Positions 52,040-61,345 of a stretch of DNA of 64,000 nt are shown here, in pieces. Location: contig NZ_OY726398.1 of assembly GCF_963378105.1 (NCBI RefSeq), forward strand, positions 3,968,001 through 4,032,000, in the 5' to 3' direction. The stretch is from Mycolicibacter sp. MU0102. Lineage in GTDB: Bacteria; Actinomycetota; Actinomycetes; Mycobacteriales; Mycobacteriaceae. Below the pieces are notes generated by a model. It saw only the letters and a list, made by a program, of their open reading frames with translations, searched no databases and was not told the DNA's origin. The position numbers were made by a program, and so were the translations under genes. Positions within the stretch are counted from its first letter, which is position 1; every line of letters starts with the position of its first letter.

Positions 52040-53158
52040 GTGAGCTCAGCGCAGAACACGGGACGTATCGCCCGCTTCGATGAGCCGGGAAAGCCGTTTG
52101 AGATTGAGACCGTGCCGGTGCCCGAGGTCGGTCCGGGCCAGATCCTGATCCGGGTGACCCGAGCTAACATCTGTGGTTCCGATGTGCACGCCTGGCATGG
52201 CACCTTCGCCACGCGCGGTCTCGGCGGACAGCTTCCCACCGTCTTGGGCCACGAAATGGTCGGCTCGATAGCCGAACTCGGCGAAAGCATTACCGCCGAC
52301 TCGAATGGCAAGCCACTGAATGTCGGCTCGCGCGTGGTGTTCCCGTACTTCTTCTGCTGCCACACCTGCCGCAACTGCCTGACGGGGCGCCGCAACGCCT
52401 GCCTGAATCTGAAGATGGCGATGCTGGGTCGCGCGGACCAGCCGCCACACTTCGTCGGCGGCTACGGCGACTACTTCCTGCTACCGGCTGGCGCCGTGGT
52501 TTACACCGTGCCGGACTCGGTCTCCGACGAGATCGCCGCCGGTGCCAATTGCGCACTGTCACAGGTGATGTATGGCCTGGAACGCGTCGAGCAGCAGCTC
52601 GGCGACTACGTCGTGGTCCAGGGCGCGGGCGCTCTCGGCCTGTATGCCGTGGCAGTGGCCAAAGCACGGGGCGCCGCCAAGGTGATCGCCATCGACGGCG
52701 TCCCAGAACGACTCGAATTGGCCAAGGCCTTCGGCGCCGACGCCGTCATCGACATCACCGAAATCACCACCGACAAGGAGCGCGCCAAGATCGTCCGTAG
52801 GCTCACCGACGGACAGGGCGCCGACGTGGTGGTCGAGGTGGTCGGACACCCCTCGGCGATCGATGAGGGCCTCAAGCTACTCGGCCAGTTCGGGCGTTAC
52901 GTCGAGATCGGCAACATCAACATCGGCAAGTCCTTCGAGTTCGACCCGTCGCGGTTCGTCTTTGCCAACAAGACCATGGTCGGGGTCTCGCTCTACGATC
53001 CGGCCGTGCTGTCCCGGGCCCTGGACTTCCTGGCGGAAAACCAACACAGGCTGCCTTTTGAACGGCTGGCCGCTGCCTGTTACTCGCTCGACGACATCAA
53101 CGAGGCCTTCGCCGCCGCCGAAGGCAAACGCGATGTCCGCGCCAGCATCGTGCCGTAG
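52040..53158 (+). CDS. Zinc-dependent medium-chain alcohol dehydrogenase
   Basis: A 372-residue MDR from GTG 52040, preceded by AAAGGAAT. Catalytic zinc ligands in NICGSDVHAW and LGHEMVG; the structural zinc cysteines in CCHTCRNCLTGRRNAC; Rossmann motif VQGAGALGLYA. Oxidises an alcohol to an aldehyde or ketone with NAD(P). It is followed 24 bp later by an aldehyde dehydrogenase, so an alcohol-to-acid relay is likely, feeding FadD. Confidence 0.9.
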   Translation: MSSAQNTGRIARFDEPGKPFEIETVPVPEVGPGQILIRVTRANICGSDVHAWHGTFATRGLGGQLPTVLGHEMVGSIAELGESITADSNGKPLNVGSRVVFPYFFCCHTCRNCLTGRRNACLNLKMAMLGRADQPPHFVGGYGDYFLLPAGAVVYTVPDSVSDEIAAGANCALSQVMYGLERVEQQLGDYVVVQGAGALGLYAVAVAKARGAAKVIAIDGVPERLELAKAFGADAVIDITEITTDKERAKIVRRLTDGQGADVVVEVVGHPSAIDEGLKLLGQFGRYVEIGNINIGKSFEFDPSRFVFANKTMVGVSLYDPAVLSRALDFLAENQHRLPFERLAAACYSLDDINEAFAAAEGKRDVRASIVP

Positions 53159-53182
53159 AACCAGACGAGGCGGAGAAAAACC

Positions 53183-54607
53183 ATGAGCAACAACCACGAC
53201 TACACCCGCACCAAGCTCTTCATCGACGGGCAGTGGGTCAACCCCCACGGCACCGACGCCATCGAGGTGATCGACCCCGCGACAGAACAGGTGTGCGGCA
53301 CCGTTCCCAGCGGTACCGAGGCAGACGTCGACGCTGCGGTCACCGCGGCTCGCGCTGCGTTCGATCCGCTGATCAGCGTCGCCGAGCGGCGTGACCGTCT
53401 CGACGCGGTGATCACCGCAATGGAAAAGCGGCTGCCCGACATCGCCGAGACCATCACCCGCGAGATGGGCGCCCCGATCCGTATCGCGCGCAGTGTTCAG
53501 ACCCAGGTACCGCTGGCCGTGGCCCGCGGATTCGCCGACGCGCTGGCCACCTTCGAGTTCGAGGAGCGAATCGGCAACTCACTGGTGCTCCGGGAACCCT
53601 ACGGCGTGGTCGCGGCGATCACTCCGTGGAACTACCCGCTCTACCAAGTGGTCGCCAAGGTTCTGCCCGCCATCGCGGCCGGTTGCACCGTCGTCCTCAA
53701 GCCGAGCAACGAGGCTCCCCTGTCGGTGTTCGAGTTCGTCGAAGCGCTCGAAGACGCCGGCCTGCCGCCGGGTGTGGTCAACCTGGTGTCCGGCCCCGGC
53801 CGGGTCATCGGCGAACGGATGTCGGCGCATCCCGAAGTCGACTTCGTCTCCTTCACCGGGTCCACCGGTGTCGGAAGCCGGGTCGGGGAACTGGCCGGTA
53901 GTTCCATCAAGAAGGTGGCACTCGAGCTCGGCGGCAAGTCGGCCAATGTGGTCCTCGACGGCGCCGACCTTGCCACCGCGATCAAGGTCGGCGTCGGGAA
54001 CGCCTTCTTGAACGGCGGACAGACCTGTATGGCCTGGACGCGGATGCTCGTGCCGCTGTCCCGCTACAGCGAGGCATTGGACCTGGTATCTGCGGCGGTG
54101 TCGAAATATTCCGTGGGCGACCCGTGGGAACCGGACACCCGGCTGGGCCCGTCGGCCTCCCAAGCACAGTACGAAACCGTGCTCGGTTTCATCGAGCGGG
54201 CACCCGCAGACGGTGCCCGTCTGGTTACCGGAGGCGGCCAGAAGTTGCGCGATGTCGGCTACTACATCGCCCCGACGGTGTTCGCCGACGTCCACCCGGA
54301 CTCCGAACTGGGTCAGGAGGAAGTGTTCGGGCCGGTGCTGGCCGTCATTCCGTTCCGCGACACCGACGAGGCGCTGCGCATCGCCAACGCCACTCCCTAT
54401 GGCTTGTCCGGTGCGGTATGGGCCGCCGACGACGACACCGCGATCGGCTTCGCCCGACAGGTACAGTCGGGCCAGCTCGACATCAACGGCGGCAAGTACA
54501 ACCCCGCGGCACCATTCGGCGGCTACAAGAAATCCGGGATCGGACGAGAGCTCGGCCGGTTCGGCTTCGAGGAGTACCTGCAGACCAAGTCCCTGCAGTT
54601 GCCGTAG
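53183..54607 (+). CDS. Aldehyde dehydrogenase
   Basis: A 474-residue NAD(P)-dependent aldehyde dehydrogenase. Motifs: PWNYPLYQ, ELGGKSANVV (general base Glu), NGGQTCMAWTRM (nucleophile Cys), EEVFGPVL. ATG 53183 follows GGCGGAG. Related in layout to aldA at 1351. Placed between the ADH and enoyl-CoA hydratase genes, it would oxidise an aldehyde of a side-chain fragment to an acid. Confidence 0.92.
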   Translation: MSNNHDYTRTKLFIDGQWVNPHGTDAIEVIDPATEQVCGTVPSGTEADVDAAVTAARAAFDPLISVAERRDRLDAVITAMEKRLPDIAETITREMGAPIRIARSVQTQVPLAVARGFADALATFEFEERIGNSLVLREPYGVVAAITPWNYPLYQVVAKVLPAIAAGCTVVLKPSNEAPLSVFEFVEALEDAGLPPGVVNLVSGPGRVIGERMSAHPEVDFVSFTGSTGVGSRVGELAGSSIKKVALELGGKSANVVLDGADLATAIKVGVGNAFLNGGQTCMAWTRMLVPLSRYSEALDLVSAAVSKYSVGDPWEPDTRLGPSASQAQYETVLGFIERAPADGARLVTGGGQKLRDVGYYIAPTVFADVHPDSELGQEEVFGPVLAVIPFRDTDEALRIANATPYGLSGAVWAADDDTAIGFARQVQSGQLDINGGKYNPAAPFGGYKKSGIGRELGRFGFEEYLQTKSLQLP

Positions 54608-54668
54608 CAGGCGCTCCCCCATACCGCGACGGCCCTGGCGCCCCAGCGAGAATCGAGGTATTCCAGTC

Positions 54669-55454
54669 ATGAGCATGCCCGCCGGGCCACTGGTCATCAC
54701 GTCGGACGACGCGGTGCAGGTGTGGACCATCAACCTGCCGCACATCGGCAATGCCATCACCGACCAGGAATTCATCACGGCTTTCGAGAGTGCGGTCGAA
54801 GCCGCGAACTCCGACACCACCGTCAGGACGGTGATCCTGACCGGTGAGGGAAAGATCTTCTCCGCCGGCGGAAACGTGAAAGACATGGCCAACCATGAGG
54901 GCATGTTCGGCCTGGAACCGATCGAGCAGCGTTACGCCTATGTCGACGGAATCCAGCGCCTGCCGAGAGCCCTGGCGCGTCTGGAGGTTCCGATCATCGC
55001 TGCGGTGAACGGCGCGGCGATCGGTGCCGGCTGCGACCTGGCCGCAATGTGCGACATCCGAATCGCCTCCGAACGCGCCTCCTTCGCCGAAAGTTTCGTA
55101 CAGATCGGCCTGGTACCCGGCGATGGCGGTACGTGGTTTCTGCAACGGGCCATCGGCTACGAGCGGGCAGCCGAGATGACACTGACCGGAGACCGCATCG
55201 ACGCGACGACGGCACACGCGTGGGGCTTGGTCAGCCGGGTGGTCCCCCACGACGAACTCATCACCGCGGCCAAGGAGCTGGCGGAGCGGATCGTCAAGAA
55301 CCCTCCGCATGCCCTGCGGATGGCCAAGCGCCTACTGCAGGAGTCACGAACCGGCCTGCTGGAGTCGACGCTGGGGATGGCAGCCGCGATGCAGCCGCTG
55401 GCCCACCGCGACGCCGAGCATGTGCGCCGCATCGAGCGGTGGCGGAGCGTCTGA
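54669..55454 (+). CDS. Enoyl-CoA hydratase/isomerase (EchA family)
   Basis: A 261-residue crotonase-fold protein from ATG 54669. Oxyanion-hole segments FSAGGNVKDM and NGAAIGAGCDLAAMCD; the acid position is GDGGTWFL. It hydrates or isomerises an enoyl-CoA in the pathway served by FadD and the next two acyl-CoA dehydrogenases. Its stop shares one base with the next start (TGATG). Whether it is a hydratase, an isomerase or a ring hydrolase cannot be decided from sequence. Confidence 0.9.
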   Translation: MSMPAGPLVITSDDAVQVWTINLPHIGNAITDQEFITAFESAVEAANSDTTVRTVILTGEGKIFSAGGNVKDMANHEGMFGLEPIEQRYAYVDGIQRLPRALARLEVPIIAAVNGAAIGAGCDLAAMCDIRIASERASFAESFVQIGLVPGDGGTWFLQRAIGYERAAEMTLTGDRIDATTAHAWGLVSRVVPHDELITAAKELAERIVKNPPHALRMAKRLLQESRTGLLESTLGMAAAMQPLAHRDAEHVRRIERWRSV

Positions 55455-56605
55455 TGGCGCTTCCCCGCCTCGTTCCCGCGGCCACCTCCGAGACGGCCGT
55501 AACCGCGGATCTGCGGGCGGAAGTCCGAGCGTTCCTCGCCGAGCAGATTGCTACGGGCGGATTCGTCCCTGCGGTGGACGCATGGTTGTGCGGATGGAAC
55601 GAGACGTTCACCGCCGCGCTGGGCGCCCAGGGCTGGCTCGGCATGACAGTGCCGAAGGAATATGGCGGTCAAGGTCGGTCGTTTCTCGAGCGTTTTGTCG
55701 TCACGGAGGAGTTGTTGGCCGCCGGGGCGCCGGTAGCGGCGCACTGGATTGCCGACCGTCAGATCGTTCCCTCACTGCTCAAGTACGGCACTGAGGATCA
55801 GAAGCGCGAGTTTCTGCCCAAGATCGCGTCCGGTGACTGCTTCTTCGGGATCGGGATGAGCGAACCGGACTCCGGCTCGGACCTGGCCAGTGTGCGCACC
55901 CGGGCGGTCCAGACCGAGGGCGGCTGGAAACTCTCCGGCACCAAGGTCTGGACCTCAGGAGCGCACTACGCTCACGCTTTCATCGTGCTCGCCCGCACAG
56001 CGCCGGTGGATCCCGCCCACCGGCATGACGGGCTGAGCCAGTTCATCGTGCGCCTCGACGGCCCCGGCATCGAGGTACGGCCGATCATCTCGATGAACGG
56101 TGGCCACCATTTCAACGAAGTGATCCTCGAAGACGCATTCGTGCCAGACGCGATGGTGTTCGGCGAAATCGGCGAGGGCTGGCGCCAAGTGACCTCCGAA
56201 CTCAGTTTCGAGCGAAGCGGACCTGAGCGGTTGCTCTCCACCTTCCCACTGCTGGCCACCTCCGCCGAAAGTATGGCCAACGGGGAGATCCCCCGTGACG
56301 CAAACCTGGGGCGCCTCGTGGCCAGGGTCGCCGGGCTCCATCGGATGTCCACCGCTGTCGCGGACGCGTTGGAACGCCGCCAACCGGCCGATATTCCGGC
56401 CGCCGTGGTCAAAGTTCTCGGCACCACCACCGAGGGTGATATCGCGGACTTCGCCGACCTGCACGCCGGTGATGACTCCGCCATCGAATCCGGGCATCGC
56501 GAACTGATCATGTCCGCGGTGGATCAGCGGCCCGGCTTCACGCTCCGTGGCGGAACCAACGAGGTGCTGCGCGGTGTGATCGCGCGGGGATTGGGGCTAC
56601 GATGA
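55454..56605 (+). CDS. Acyl-CoA dehydrogenase, subunit 1 of a likely pair
   Basis: A 383-residue FadE-type flavoenzyme from ATG 55454. Blocks: PKEYGGQGRSFLERFVVTEE, GIGMSEPDSGSDLASVRT (FAD contact), WKLSGTKVWTSGAHYA and C-terminal RGGTNEVLRGVIARGLGL. Overlaps the next acyl-CoA dehydrogenase gene by 4 bp. Paired adjacent FadE genes of unequal length are typical of heterotetrameric enzymes that act on steroid side-chain CoA esters; that pairing is inferred here. Confidence 0.92.
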   Translation: MALPRLVPAATSETAVTADLRAEVRAFLAEQIATGGFVPAVDAWLCGWNETFTAALGAQGWLGMTVPKEYGGQGRSFLERFVVTEELLAAGAPVAAHWIADRQIVPSLLKYGTEDQKREFLPKIASGDCFFGIGMSEPDSGSDLASVRTRAVQTEGGWKLSGTKVWTSGAHYAHAFIVLARTAPVDPAHRHDGLSQFIVRLDGPGIEVRPIISMNGGHHFNEVILEDAFVPDAMVFGEIGEGWRQVTSELSFERSGPERLLSTFPLLATSAESMANGEIPRDANLGRLVARVAGLHRMSTAVADALERRQPADIPAAVVKVLGTTTEGDIADFADLHAGDDSAIESGHRELIMSAVDQRPGFTLRGGTNEVLRGVIARGLGLR

Positions 56606-57639
56606 CCGACTCCGCGAGCAACGCCGCCGACGTCGATCCCGACCTGGTCACCATGATCGACGCGGTGTTCGCGAACTACCGCGAGTCCCACCCGCCGACT
56701 GGGTCTATCGCCCGCGACGCCGAATTGTGGTTGAGCCTGGACCAATTGGGTTTGCTGAGATTGTCCGGCTCCGAACGGTCCGGAGGAAGCGGAGCGGACT
56801 GGTATGAGTCAGCCGCGCTGATCACCGCGGCGGTTCGCCACGGCGTACGTATTCCGTTGGCCGAGCATGACATGTTGGCCTGCTGGCTGCTCGAAGCAGT
56901 TGGCGCGCCGATCGACCAGGCCGCCCGTACGGTCTGCGTGCTTGATACGGCCGGAAACGCAACCGCCGTACCGTGGGCGTCGACAGCCGAACGGATCGTG
57001 GTCGTGTGGCCGGACGGCCAGCGGTATCTGATGACCGATGCGGACTGCACAGATCTGCGAATCGTGCCGGGTACCAATCTGATCGGCGAGCCCCGGGACA
57101 GCGTCTCCGCCGATATCGGGTCCCTGACCGGTACCGCGGTCTCGGCAGAGCTCGTCGAACAACTGCGGCTGAAGTCCGCGCTGGTGCGCTCGATTCAGGT
57201 CTGCGCAGCCCTGGACAGCATCCTCGAACTCACTGTCGATTACGCATCGTCGCGCGTTCAATTCGGCCGGCCCCTGTCGAAGTTTCAGGCGATCCAACAT
57301 CTCATCTCTGACATCGCCACCGAGGCCGCGCTGGCACGCGCGGCTACCGAAGCGGCTCTGGCCGCCGCGGTCGAAAGCGATTGGTCGGCTGCCAAACTCG
57401 GCTTCTTCGTCGCGGTGGCGCGGTCCTGCGCCGGGCACGCAGCCTCGGTCGCGGTCCGAAACGGCCACCAGGCCCTGGGCGCCATCGGCACCACCATCGA
57501 ACACCGGCTACACGAATACACCCGTGCTGCACTGGCCTGGCGTTCGGAGTTCGGATCTGTCCGTCACTGGGACGAGGAAGTGACGCGTGCCGCGCTAGGC
57601 GCTGGGTCAGCCGGTCTGTGGGGCCTGATAGCCGACTGA
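56602..57639 (+). CDS. Acyl-CoA dehydrogenase, subunit 2 of a likely pair
   Basis: A 345-residue acyl-CoA-dehydrogenase-fold protein, shorter than its neighbour. The middle domain lacks the MSEPDSGSD block, and the C-terminal helix bundle has SRVQFGRPLSKFQAIQHLISD and GHQALGAIGTTIEHRLHEY. Loss of part of the FAD site with retention of the helical half matches the second subunit of steroid alpha2beta2 FadE enzymes. Coupled to the previous gene by ATGA. Confidence 0.87.
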   Translation: MTDSASNAADVDPDLVTMIDAVFANYRESHPPTGSIARDAELWLSLDQLGLLRLSGSERSGGSGADWYESAALITAAVRHGVRIPLAEHDMLACWLLEAVGAPIDQAARTVCVLDTAGNATAVPWASTAERIVVVWPDGQRYLMTDADCTDLRIVPGTNLIGEPRDSVSADIGSLTGTAVSAELVEQLRLKSALVRSIQVCAALDSILELTVDYASSRVQFGRPLSKFQAIQHLISDIATEAALARAATEAALAAAVESDWSAAKLGFFVAVARSCAGHAASVAVRNGHQALGAIGTTIEHRLHEYTRAALAWRSEFGSVRHWDEEVTRAALGAGSAGLWGLIAD

Positions 57640-57640
57640 C

Positions 57641-57659
57641 CCGATGTTCCACTGACCGG
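57641..57659. promoter_or_regulatory. CGAT-N9-ACCGG dyad, shared 15-mer with the kstD promoter
   Basis: TGTTCCACTGACCGG (57645-57659) recurs exactly at 62925-62939 before kstD. The left arm here is CGAT instead of CGGT. It lies 86 bp before the 57746 gene. Confidence 0.4.
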
Positions 57660-57745
57660 TTACCACCGTGTCGCAGCCGGCCGATCGGGGGTTGACTCCA
57701 AGGAGCACTTGGTTTCCGCACGCCAAAACTTGGGAGACATGTTCC

Positions 57746-58252
57746 GTGAGCACTGACAATGCCATCTCGCTGACCGAGCTGCAGAACTTCATCGGCGAAT
57801 TCTGGTACCACTACGACGAGGCTGACTACCCGAAGATGGCCGCCGCTTTCGCCGCGGATGCCACCTACCTCAGTCGAAGTGACTCTGGAGCATGTCCCTT
57901 CGAAGAATCCCTCGCCGCTGACCTCACCGGTGCGGCGAAGGTTGTGCCGTGGCTTATCGAACATCGCGACGCAAGCCCATACCCCCTGCGTCACCACACC
58001 ACCAATCTGCACATCACCCACCACGAGGGTGACGTCACCTACGCGCGCTTCTACATCTTCGTCAACCAGGTCACCAACTTCGTTCCATTCGCGGTTTCCA
58101 GCGGAGTCACCGAGGTCGGCGTTCGCCGTGGGGGTAGCAGTCCCAGCGGGCTTGAGTTCACCAAGATGTCGGTCATCCTCGATGTCACGAACTCCGAACC
58201 ATTGGTCGGCAGTGGGCTTCCCGGCGCCGAGAACGCCTCGGCGAACACCTGA
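57746..58252 (+). CDS. SnoaL/NTF2-like protein
   Basis: A 168-residue protein from GTG 57746, preceded by GGGAGA. SLTELQNFIGEFWYHYDEAD, then FAADATYLSR and LRHHTTNLHITHHEGDVTYA, follow the SnoaL-like cone fold. Relatives include ketosteroid-isomerase-like and hydratase-like proteins. The His-rich strand may line the pocket. Function unknown; steroid or CoA-ester binding is a reasonable guess. Four bases before the next SDR gene. Confidence 0.75.
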   Translation: MSTDNAISLTELQNFIGEFWYHYDEADYPKMAAAFAADATYLSRSDSGACPFEESLAADLTGAAKVVPWLIEHRDASPYPLRHHTTNLHITHHEGDVTYARFYIFVNQVTNFVPFAVSSGVTEVGVRRGGSSPSGLEFTKMSVILDVTNSEPLVGSGLPGAENASANT

Positions 58253-58255
58253 CCA

Positions 58256-59146
58256 ATGAGCACCGATCCCTTGAGCCCACGCGAAGTCTTCAACGGCGGT
58301 GTCGCCGTCATCACCGGGGCCGCGGCCGGGATCGGCGCCGGTCTGGCCCGTCATGCGCACCGGCTGGGAATGTCTCTGGTCCTAGCCGATATCGACCGCG
58401 ACGCGGTCGCGGCGCTGCGCGACGAGATCATCGCCGGCGGAGGCAGCGCTGTCGACGCGGCGTGCGACGTTCGCGATCAAGACGCCATGGCCGCATTGGC
58501 CGAGCGCGTCTACCGCGATGTCGGACCGGTGCGCCTGCTGGTCAACAACGCGGGGGTGGAGCAGTTCGGGTACCTGTGGGATACCCCGGTGGCCAACTGG
58601 AACCGGGTGATGGACATCAATGTCAGCGGCGTATTCCACGGCATCCGAGCGTTTGTGCCGAGAATGATCGCCGCCGGCTCCCCGGCCTGGATCTGGAACC
58701 TGTCCTCGATCGGGGGGGTGGCGGCGGTTCCGCTGCAGACTCCCTACATCGTCAGCAAGCACGCCGTGCTGGCACTGACCGAATGCCTGCGCCTGGAGAT
58801 CCAGCTGGCCGGCCACGACGAGCGCATTCACGTCCAGGCGGTGCTGCCCGGGGCGGTGAAGTCCAACATCTTCGAAGCAGCGGGCGGCGTGGGCGCCGAC
58901 CTTGCCGACGCCGACGTGGACGCCGCCGACGCACAGCGCGACGCGATGCTCGCGATCAAAGCGGACGCGATGGATCCGCTCGAAGCCGCGAAAGAGATCT
59001 TCGAACAGTCCGCCCAGGGCGCGTTCTACCTGTTGACTCAACCCGAGTACGTGCGTTCGGCGATGGCCGAGCGGGCCGAAGTGCTGAGGACACTCATCCC
59101 GCCACAGTTGCGGGACAAGCGCCGCTTCGATCCCGCCGAACACTAG
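58256..59146 (+). CDS. Short-chain dehydrogenase/reductase, 296 aa
   Basis: A 296-residue SDR with TGAAAGIG, NNAG and catalytic YIVSK; LADIDRD after beta-2 indicates NAD(H). The C-terminal half is extended (NIFEAAGGVGADLADADVDA, then EIFEQSAQGAFYLLTQPEYV) and lacks the DGG end, like SDRs that act on bulky substrates. Co-transcribed with the SnoaL-like gene and an esterase. Confidence 0.86.
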   Translation: MSTDPLSPREVFNGGVAVITGAAAGIGAGLARHAHRLGMSLVLADIDRDAVAALRDEIIAGGGSAVDAACDVRDQDAMAALAERVYRDVGPVRLLVNNAGVEQFGYLWDTPVANWNRVMDINVSGVFHGIRAFVPRMIAAGSPAWIWNLSSIGGVAAVPLQTPYIVSKHAVLALTECLRLEIQLAGHDERIHVQAVLPGAVKSNIFEAAGGVGADLADADVDAADAQRDAMLAIKADAMDPLEAAKEIFEQSAQGAFYLLTQPEYVRSAMAERAEVLRTLIPPQLRDKRRFDPAEH

Positions 59147-59156
59147 GAGCCCCACA

Positions 59157-60113
59157 GTGAACGGGCCACACCGTCCCGCGCTAGACCCCGACGCCGCTGC
59201 CAGGGTTGCTGGCTTCGGACCACCGACCCCGATCCGGGAACGCGGCCTCGATCAGGTACGCGCATCCTTGGAATCCGCACCGTTGCCGCCGGACATGCCG
59301 GAAATGGCTGAGACCGCCGATGCGGTGATACCCGGCCCGGGTGGCCCGATTCCCGTTCGCATTTACCGCCCACGGCCCGGCACCGGGCTGTCACCGGTGA
59401 TCGTGCACCTGCATGGCGGCGGACTGGTCATGGGCTCCAATCACTCGTTCGAAGCGATGGCCCGTGCGCTGGCGGCCGCCAGTGGTGCGGTGGTGATCGC
59501 CGTCGACTACCGTCTGGCGCCGGAGAATCCGCCACCGGCGCAGTTCGAGGACGCCATGGCCGCCACCGAATGGACAGCCGCCCACGCAACGGATCTCGGC
59601 CTGGATCCGCACCGACTGGTGATCGCCGGCGACAGCGCCGGCGGCGGCGTGGCGGCGGCAATCGCCTTGGCCGCACGCGACCAGGGCGGGCCCCCGATCT
59701 TCGCCCAGCTCTTGATGTATCCGGGTGTGGACCGCGACATGGCTGCGGCCTCGGTGCTCCGGAACCTCGAGGCGCCGATGCTCTCCCACGACGACATCGT
59801 CTATCTGCACGAGTTGGCCGATATCGGAGCGGGTTGCCCGCACGACATCCGCCGGGTCCCGGCCTATGCCACCGACCTGCGCGGCCTCCCACAAGCCATC
59901 GTCGTCACCGCTGAGCTCGATCCGATCAGCGACTGGGGCGAGCGCTACGCCGGCAGGCTGCGCGACGCCGGAGTGCAGACCACGATCACGCGCTATCCGG
60001 GCATCTACCACGGCTTCTTGATGCGCTCCGAGGCGACTGCGCGAGGACGGCTGGCGATGGCCGAGATCGGGGCGTTGTTGCGCGCGAAATTCACCCACCC
60101 GCTGCCCTTCTAG
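59157..60113 (+). CDS. HSL-family (Lip) esterase
   Basis: A 318-residue esterase from GTG 59157. Oxyanion motif LHGGGLVMGSNHSF, nucleophile IAGDSAGGG, acid in TAELDPISDWGE, His in IYHGFLM. It differs from the other two locus esterases in the N-terminal cap. Ten bases after the SDR stop, so in the same operon. Ester substrate unknown; BVMO products are candidates. Confidence 0.88.
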   Translation: MNGPHRPALDPDAAARVAGFGPPTPIRERGLDQVRASLESAPLPPDMPEMAETADAVIPGPGGPIPVRIYRPRPGTGLSPVIVHLHGGGLVMGSNHSFEAMARALAAASGAVVIAVDYRLAPENPPPAQFEDAMAATEWTAAHATDLGLDPHRLVIAGDSAGGGVAAAIALAARDQGGPPIFAQLLMYPGVDRDMAAASVLRNLEAPMLSHDDIVYLHELADIGAGCPHDIRRVPAYATDLRGLPQAIVVTAELDPISDWGERYAGRLRDAGVQTTITRYPGIYHGFLMRSEATARGRLAMAEIGALLRAKFTHPLPF

Positions 60114-60155
60114 GTGGTCCAGCTCCACTTCTAAGGGCTGACTAACGTCCCGATG

Positions 60156-60168
60156 GTTGGACACCAAC
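60156..60168. promoter_or_regulatory. GTTGG-ACA-CCAAC palindrome before the 60251 gene
   Basis: A perfect 13-bp dyad in the 137-bp gap, followed by CGGT-N7-ACCG at 60169-60183. Candidate operator; nothing else is evident in the gap. Confidence 0.35.
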
Positions 60169-60250
60169 GGTTCGGAATACCGGTGGCGCCGCACACAATC
60201 GAGACCAGCAATGGCGTAGTTCAACGCCGGAACCAAGTGAAGGAGTACTT

Positions 60251-61330
60251 GTGATGCTCACCGAAGAGCGGCGAATGGAGCTGTCCGACATCCTGCGCCC
60301 CGCTTCGCCCCCACGCGAAATCGCCGACGTCTACACCGACGACCAGCGGGAGCGCCTTCTCAACGTGGTGCGCAAGGACGGTCCCTGGAGCTTGATCATC
60401 GCCCAGCACTTCGCTTCTCCGGAAGAGCTGATGGCCACCATGAGCGGCCAGTTCCCGGAGGGTTTCACACCGACACTGGACTTGTTCTTGACGCCCACTT
60501 TTCGTGGCTCCCTGGCCAACCACGGCACCGTGCTCTACCCCGAGCTGCACGACTGCTTCTACAACGCCGAGTTCCTGGAGATGGCCAAGTCGTACTGGAA
60601 TGCCAAGTACGCCAAGCCTCAGATGATGTTGTTCAACATCAACGGCCCGTGCGCCAATCGCGACCCGGGGCACCTGGATTCGCCGAGTTTCCGCGGTGTA
60701 CGTTACGAAAATGCTCCGACCTGGCTGGTCAGTGTGATGGGCAAGTCCGGGCTGTTTGGGGATTACATGATCAAGATGGCACAGGTCATCACCTGGTTCT
60801 CGTTGGACCAGGGCAGTGGATTCACCTACTGGCCGAACGGTCCGCTGCGCACACCCGAACGGCTCCAGCCGCCGGTCTACAACCGCGGTGTGGTGGTGCA
60901 GAACGAGATGCTGGTGCATCGGGGAGAGGCAAACGGTCCCCTTGAGCAGCAAGTGCCCACCGGGCTGGCATTCGACACGATGTTCGCCGGCGACCCGCAC
61001 TCCCGTGATCACTGGATCCTCAAGAACGGCGACGACGTCATCGCGCGCCATCACACCGACGAGCTGCGCTTCCTGGTGCACTGGTCTTCGGAGGTCTACG
61101 AGGACTTCGACGAGCTCAAGAAGAACATGGACCACTCCGACGACCTGACCATCGACAAGGCCATCGATATGATGGTCGACGATCTCGCCAAAAAGGGCTA
61201 CAAGTTGGACATCCCGAGCGAGCCCCTGCATGACCCCGCCTTCATCGGCGCACTCAATGCCGGCTATGACCTCGGCGGGCCCGCCGTTTACCCGGAAGAA
61301 GCGCCGCTGAGCGCCTTCCGGTTTGCTTGA
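60251..61330 (+). CDS. Uncharacterised 359-aa protein; possible HxD...H iron-oxygenase-like fold
   Basis: From GTG 60251 (ATG 60254 also fits AGGAG). I do not recognise the family. Visible: an N-terminal helix, QHFASPEELMATMSGQFPEG, then GPCANRDPGHLDSPSFRG with an HxD pair at residues about 136-138, and NRGVVVQNEMLVHRGEANG with a distal His followed by Arg at about 222-223. HxD with a distal His and basic residue, on beta-rich sequence with many aromatics, resembles 2-oxoglutarate/Fe(II) oxygenases, but this is only a suggestion. Between an esterase and kshA, so a steroid-related oxidation is possible. Confidence 0.6.
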   Translation: MMLTEERRMELSDILRPASPPREIADVYTDDQRERLLNVVRKDGPWSLIIAQHFASPEELMATMSGQFPEGFTPTLDLFLTPTFRGSLANHGTVLYPELHDCFYNAEFLEMAKSYWNAKYAKPQMMLFNINGPCANRDPGHLDSPSFRGVRYENAPTWLVSVMGKSGLFGDYMIKMAQVITWFSLDQGSGFTYWPNGPLRTPERLQPPVYNRGVVVQNEMLVHRGEANGPLEQQVPTGLAFDTMFAGDPHSRDHWILKNGDDVIARHHTDELRFLVHWSSEVYEDFDELKKNMDHSDDLTIDKAIDMMVDDLAKKGYKLDIPSEPLHDPAFIGALNAGYDLGGPAVYPEEAPLSAFRFA

Positions 61331-61345
61331 GGTCCCTGGCAGCAC

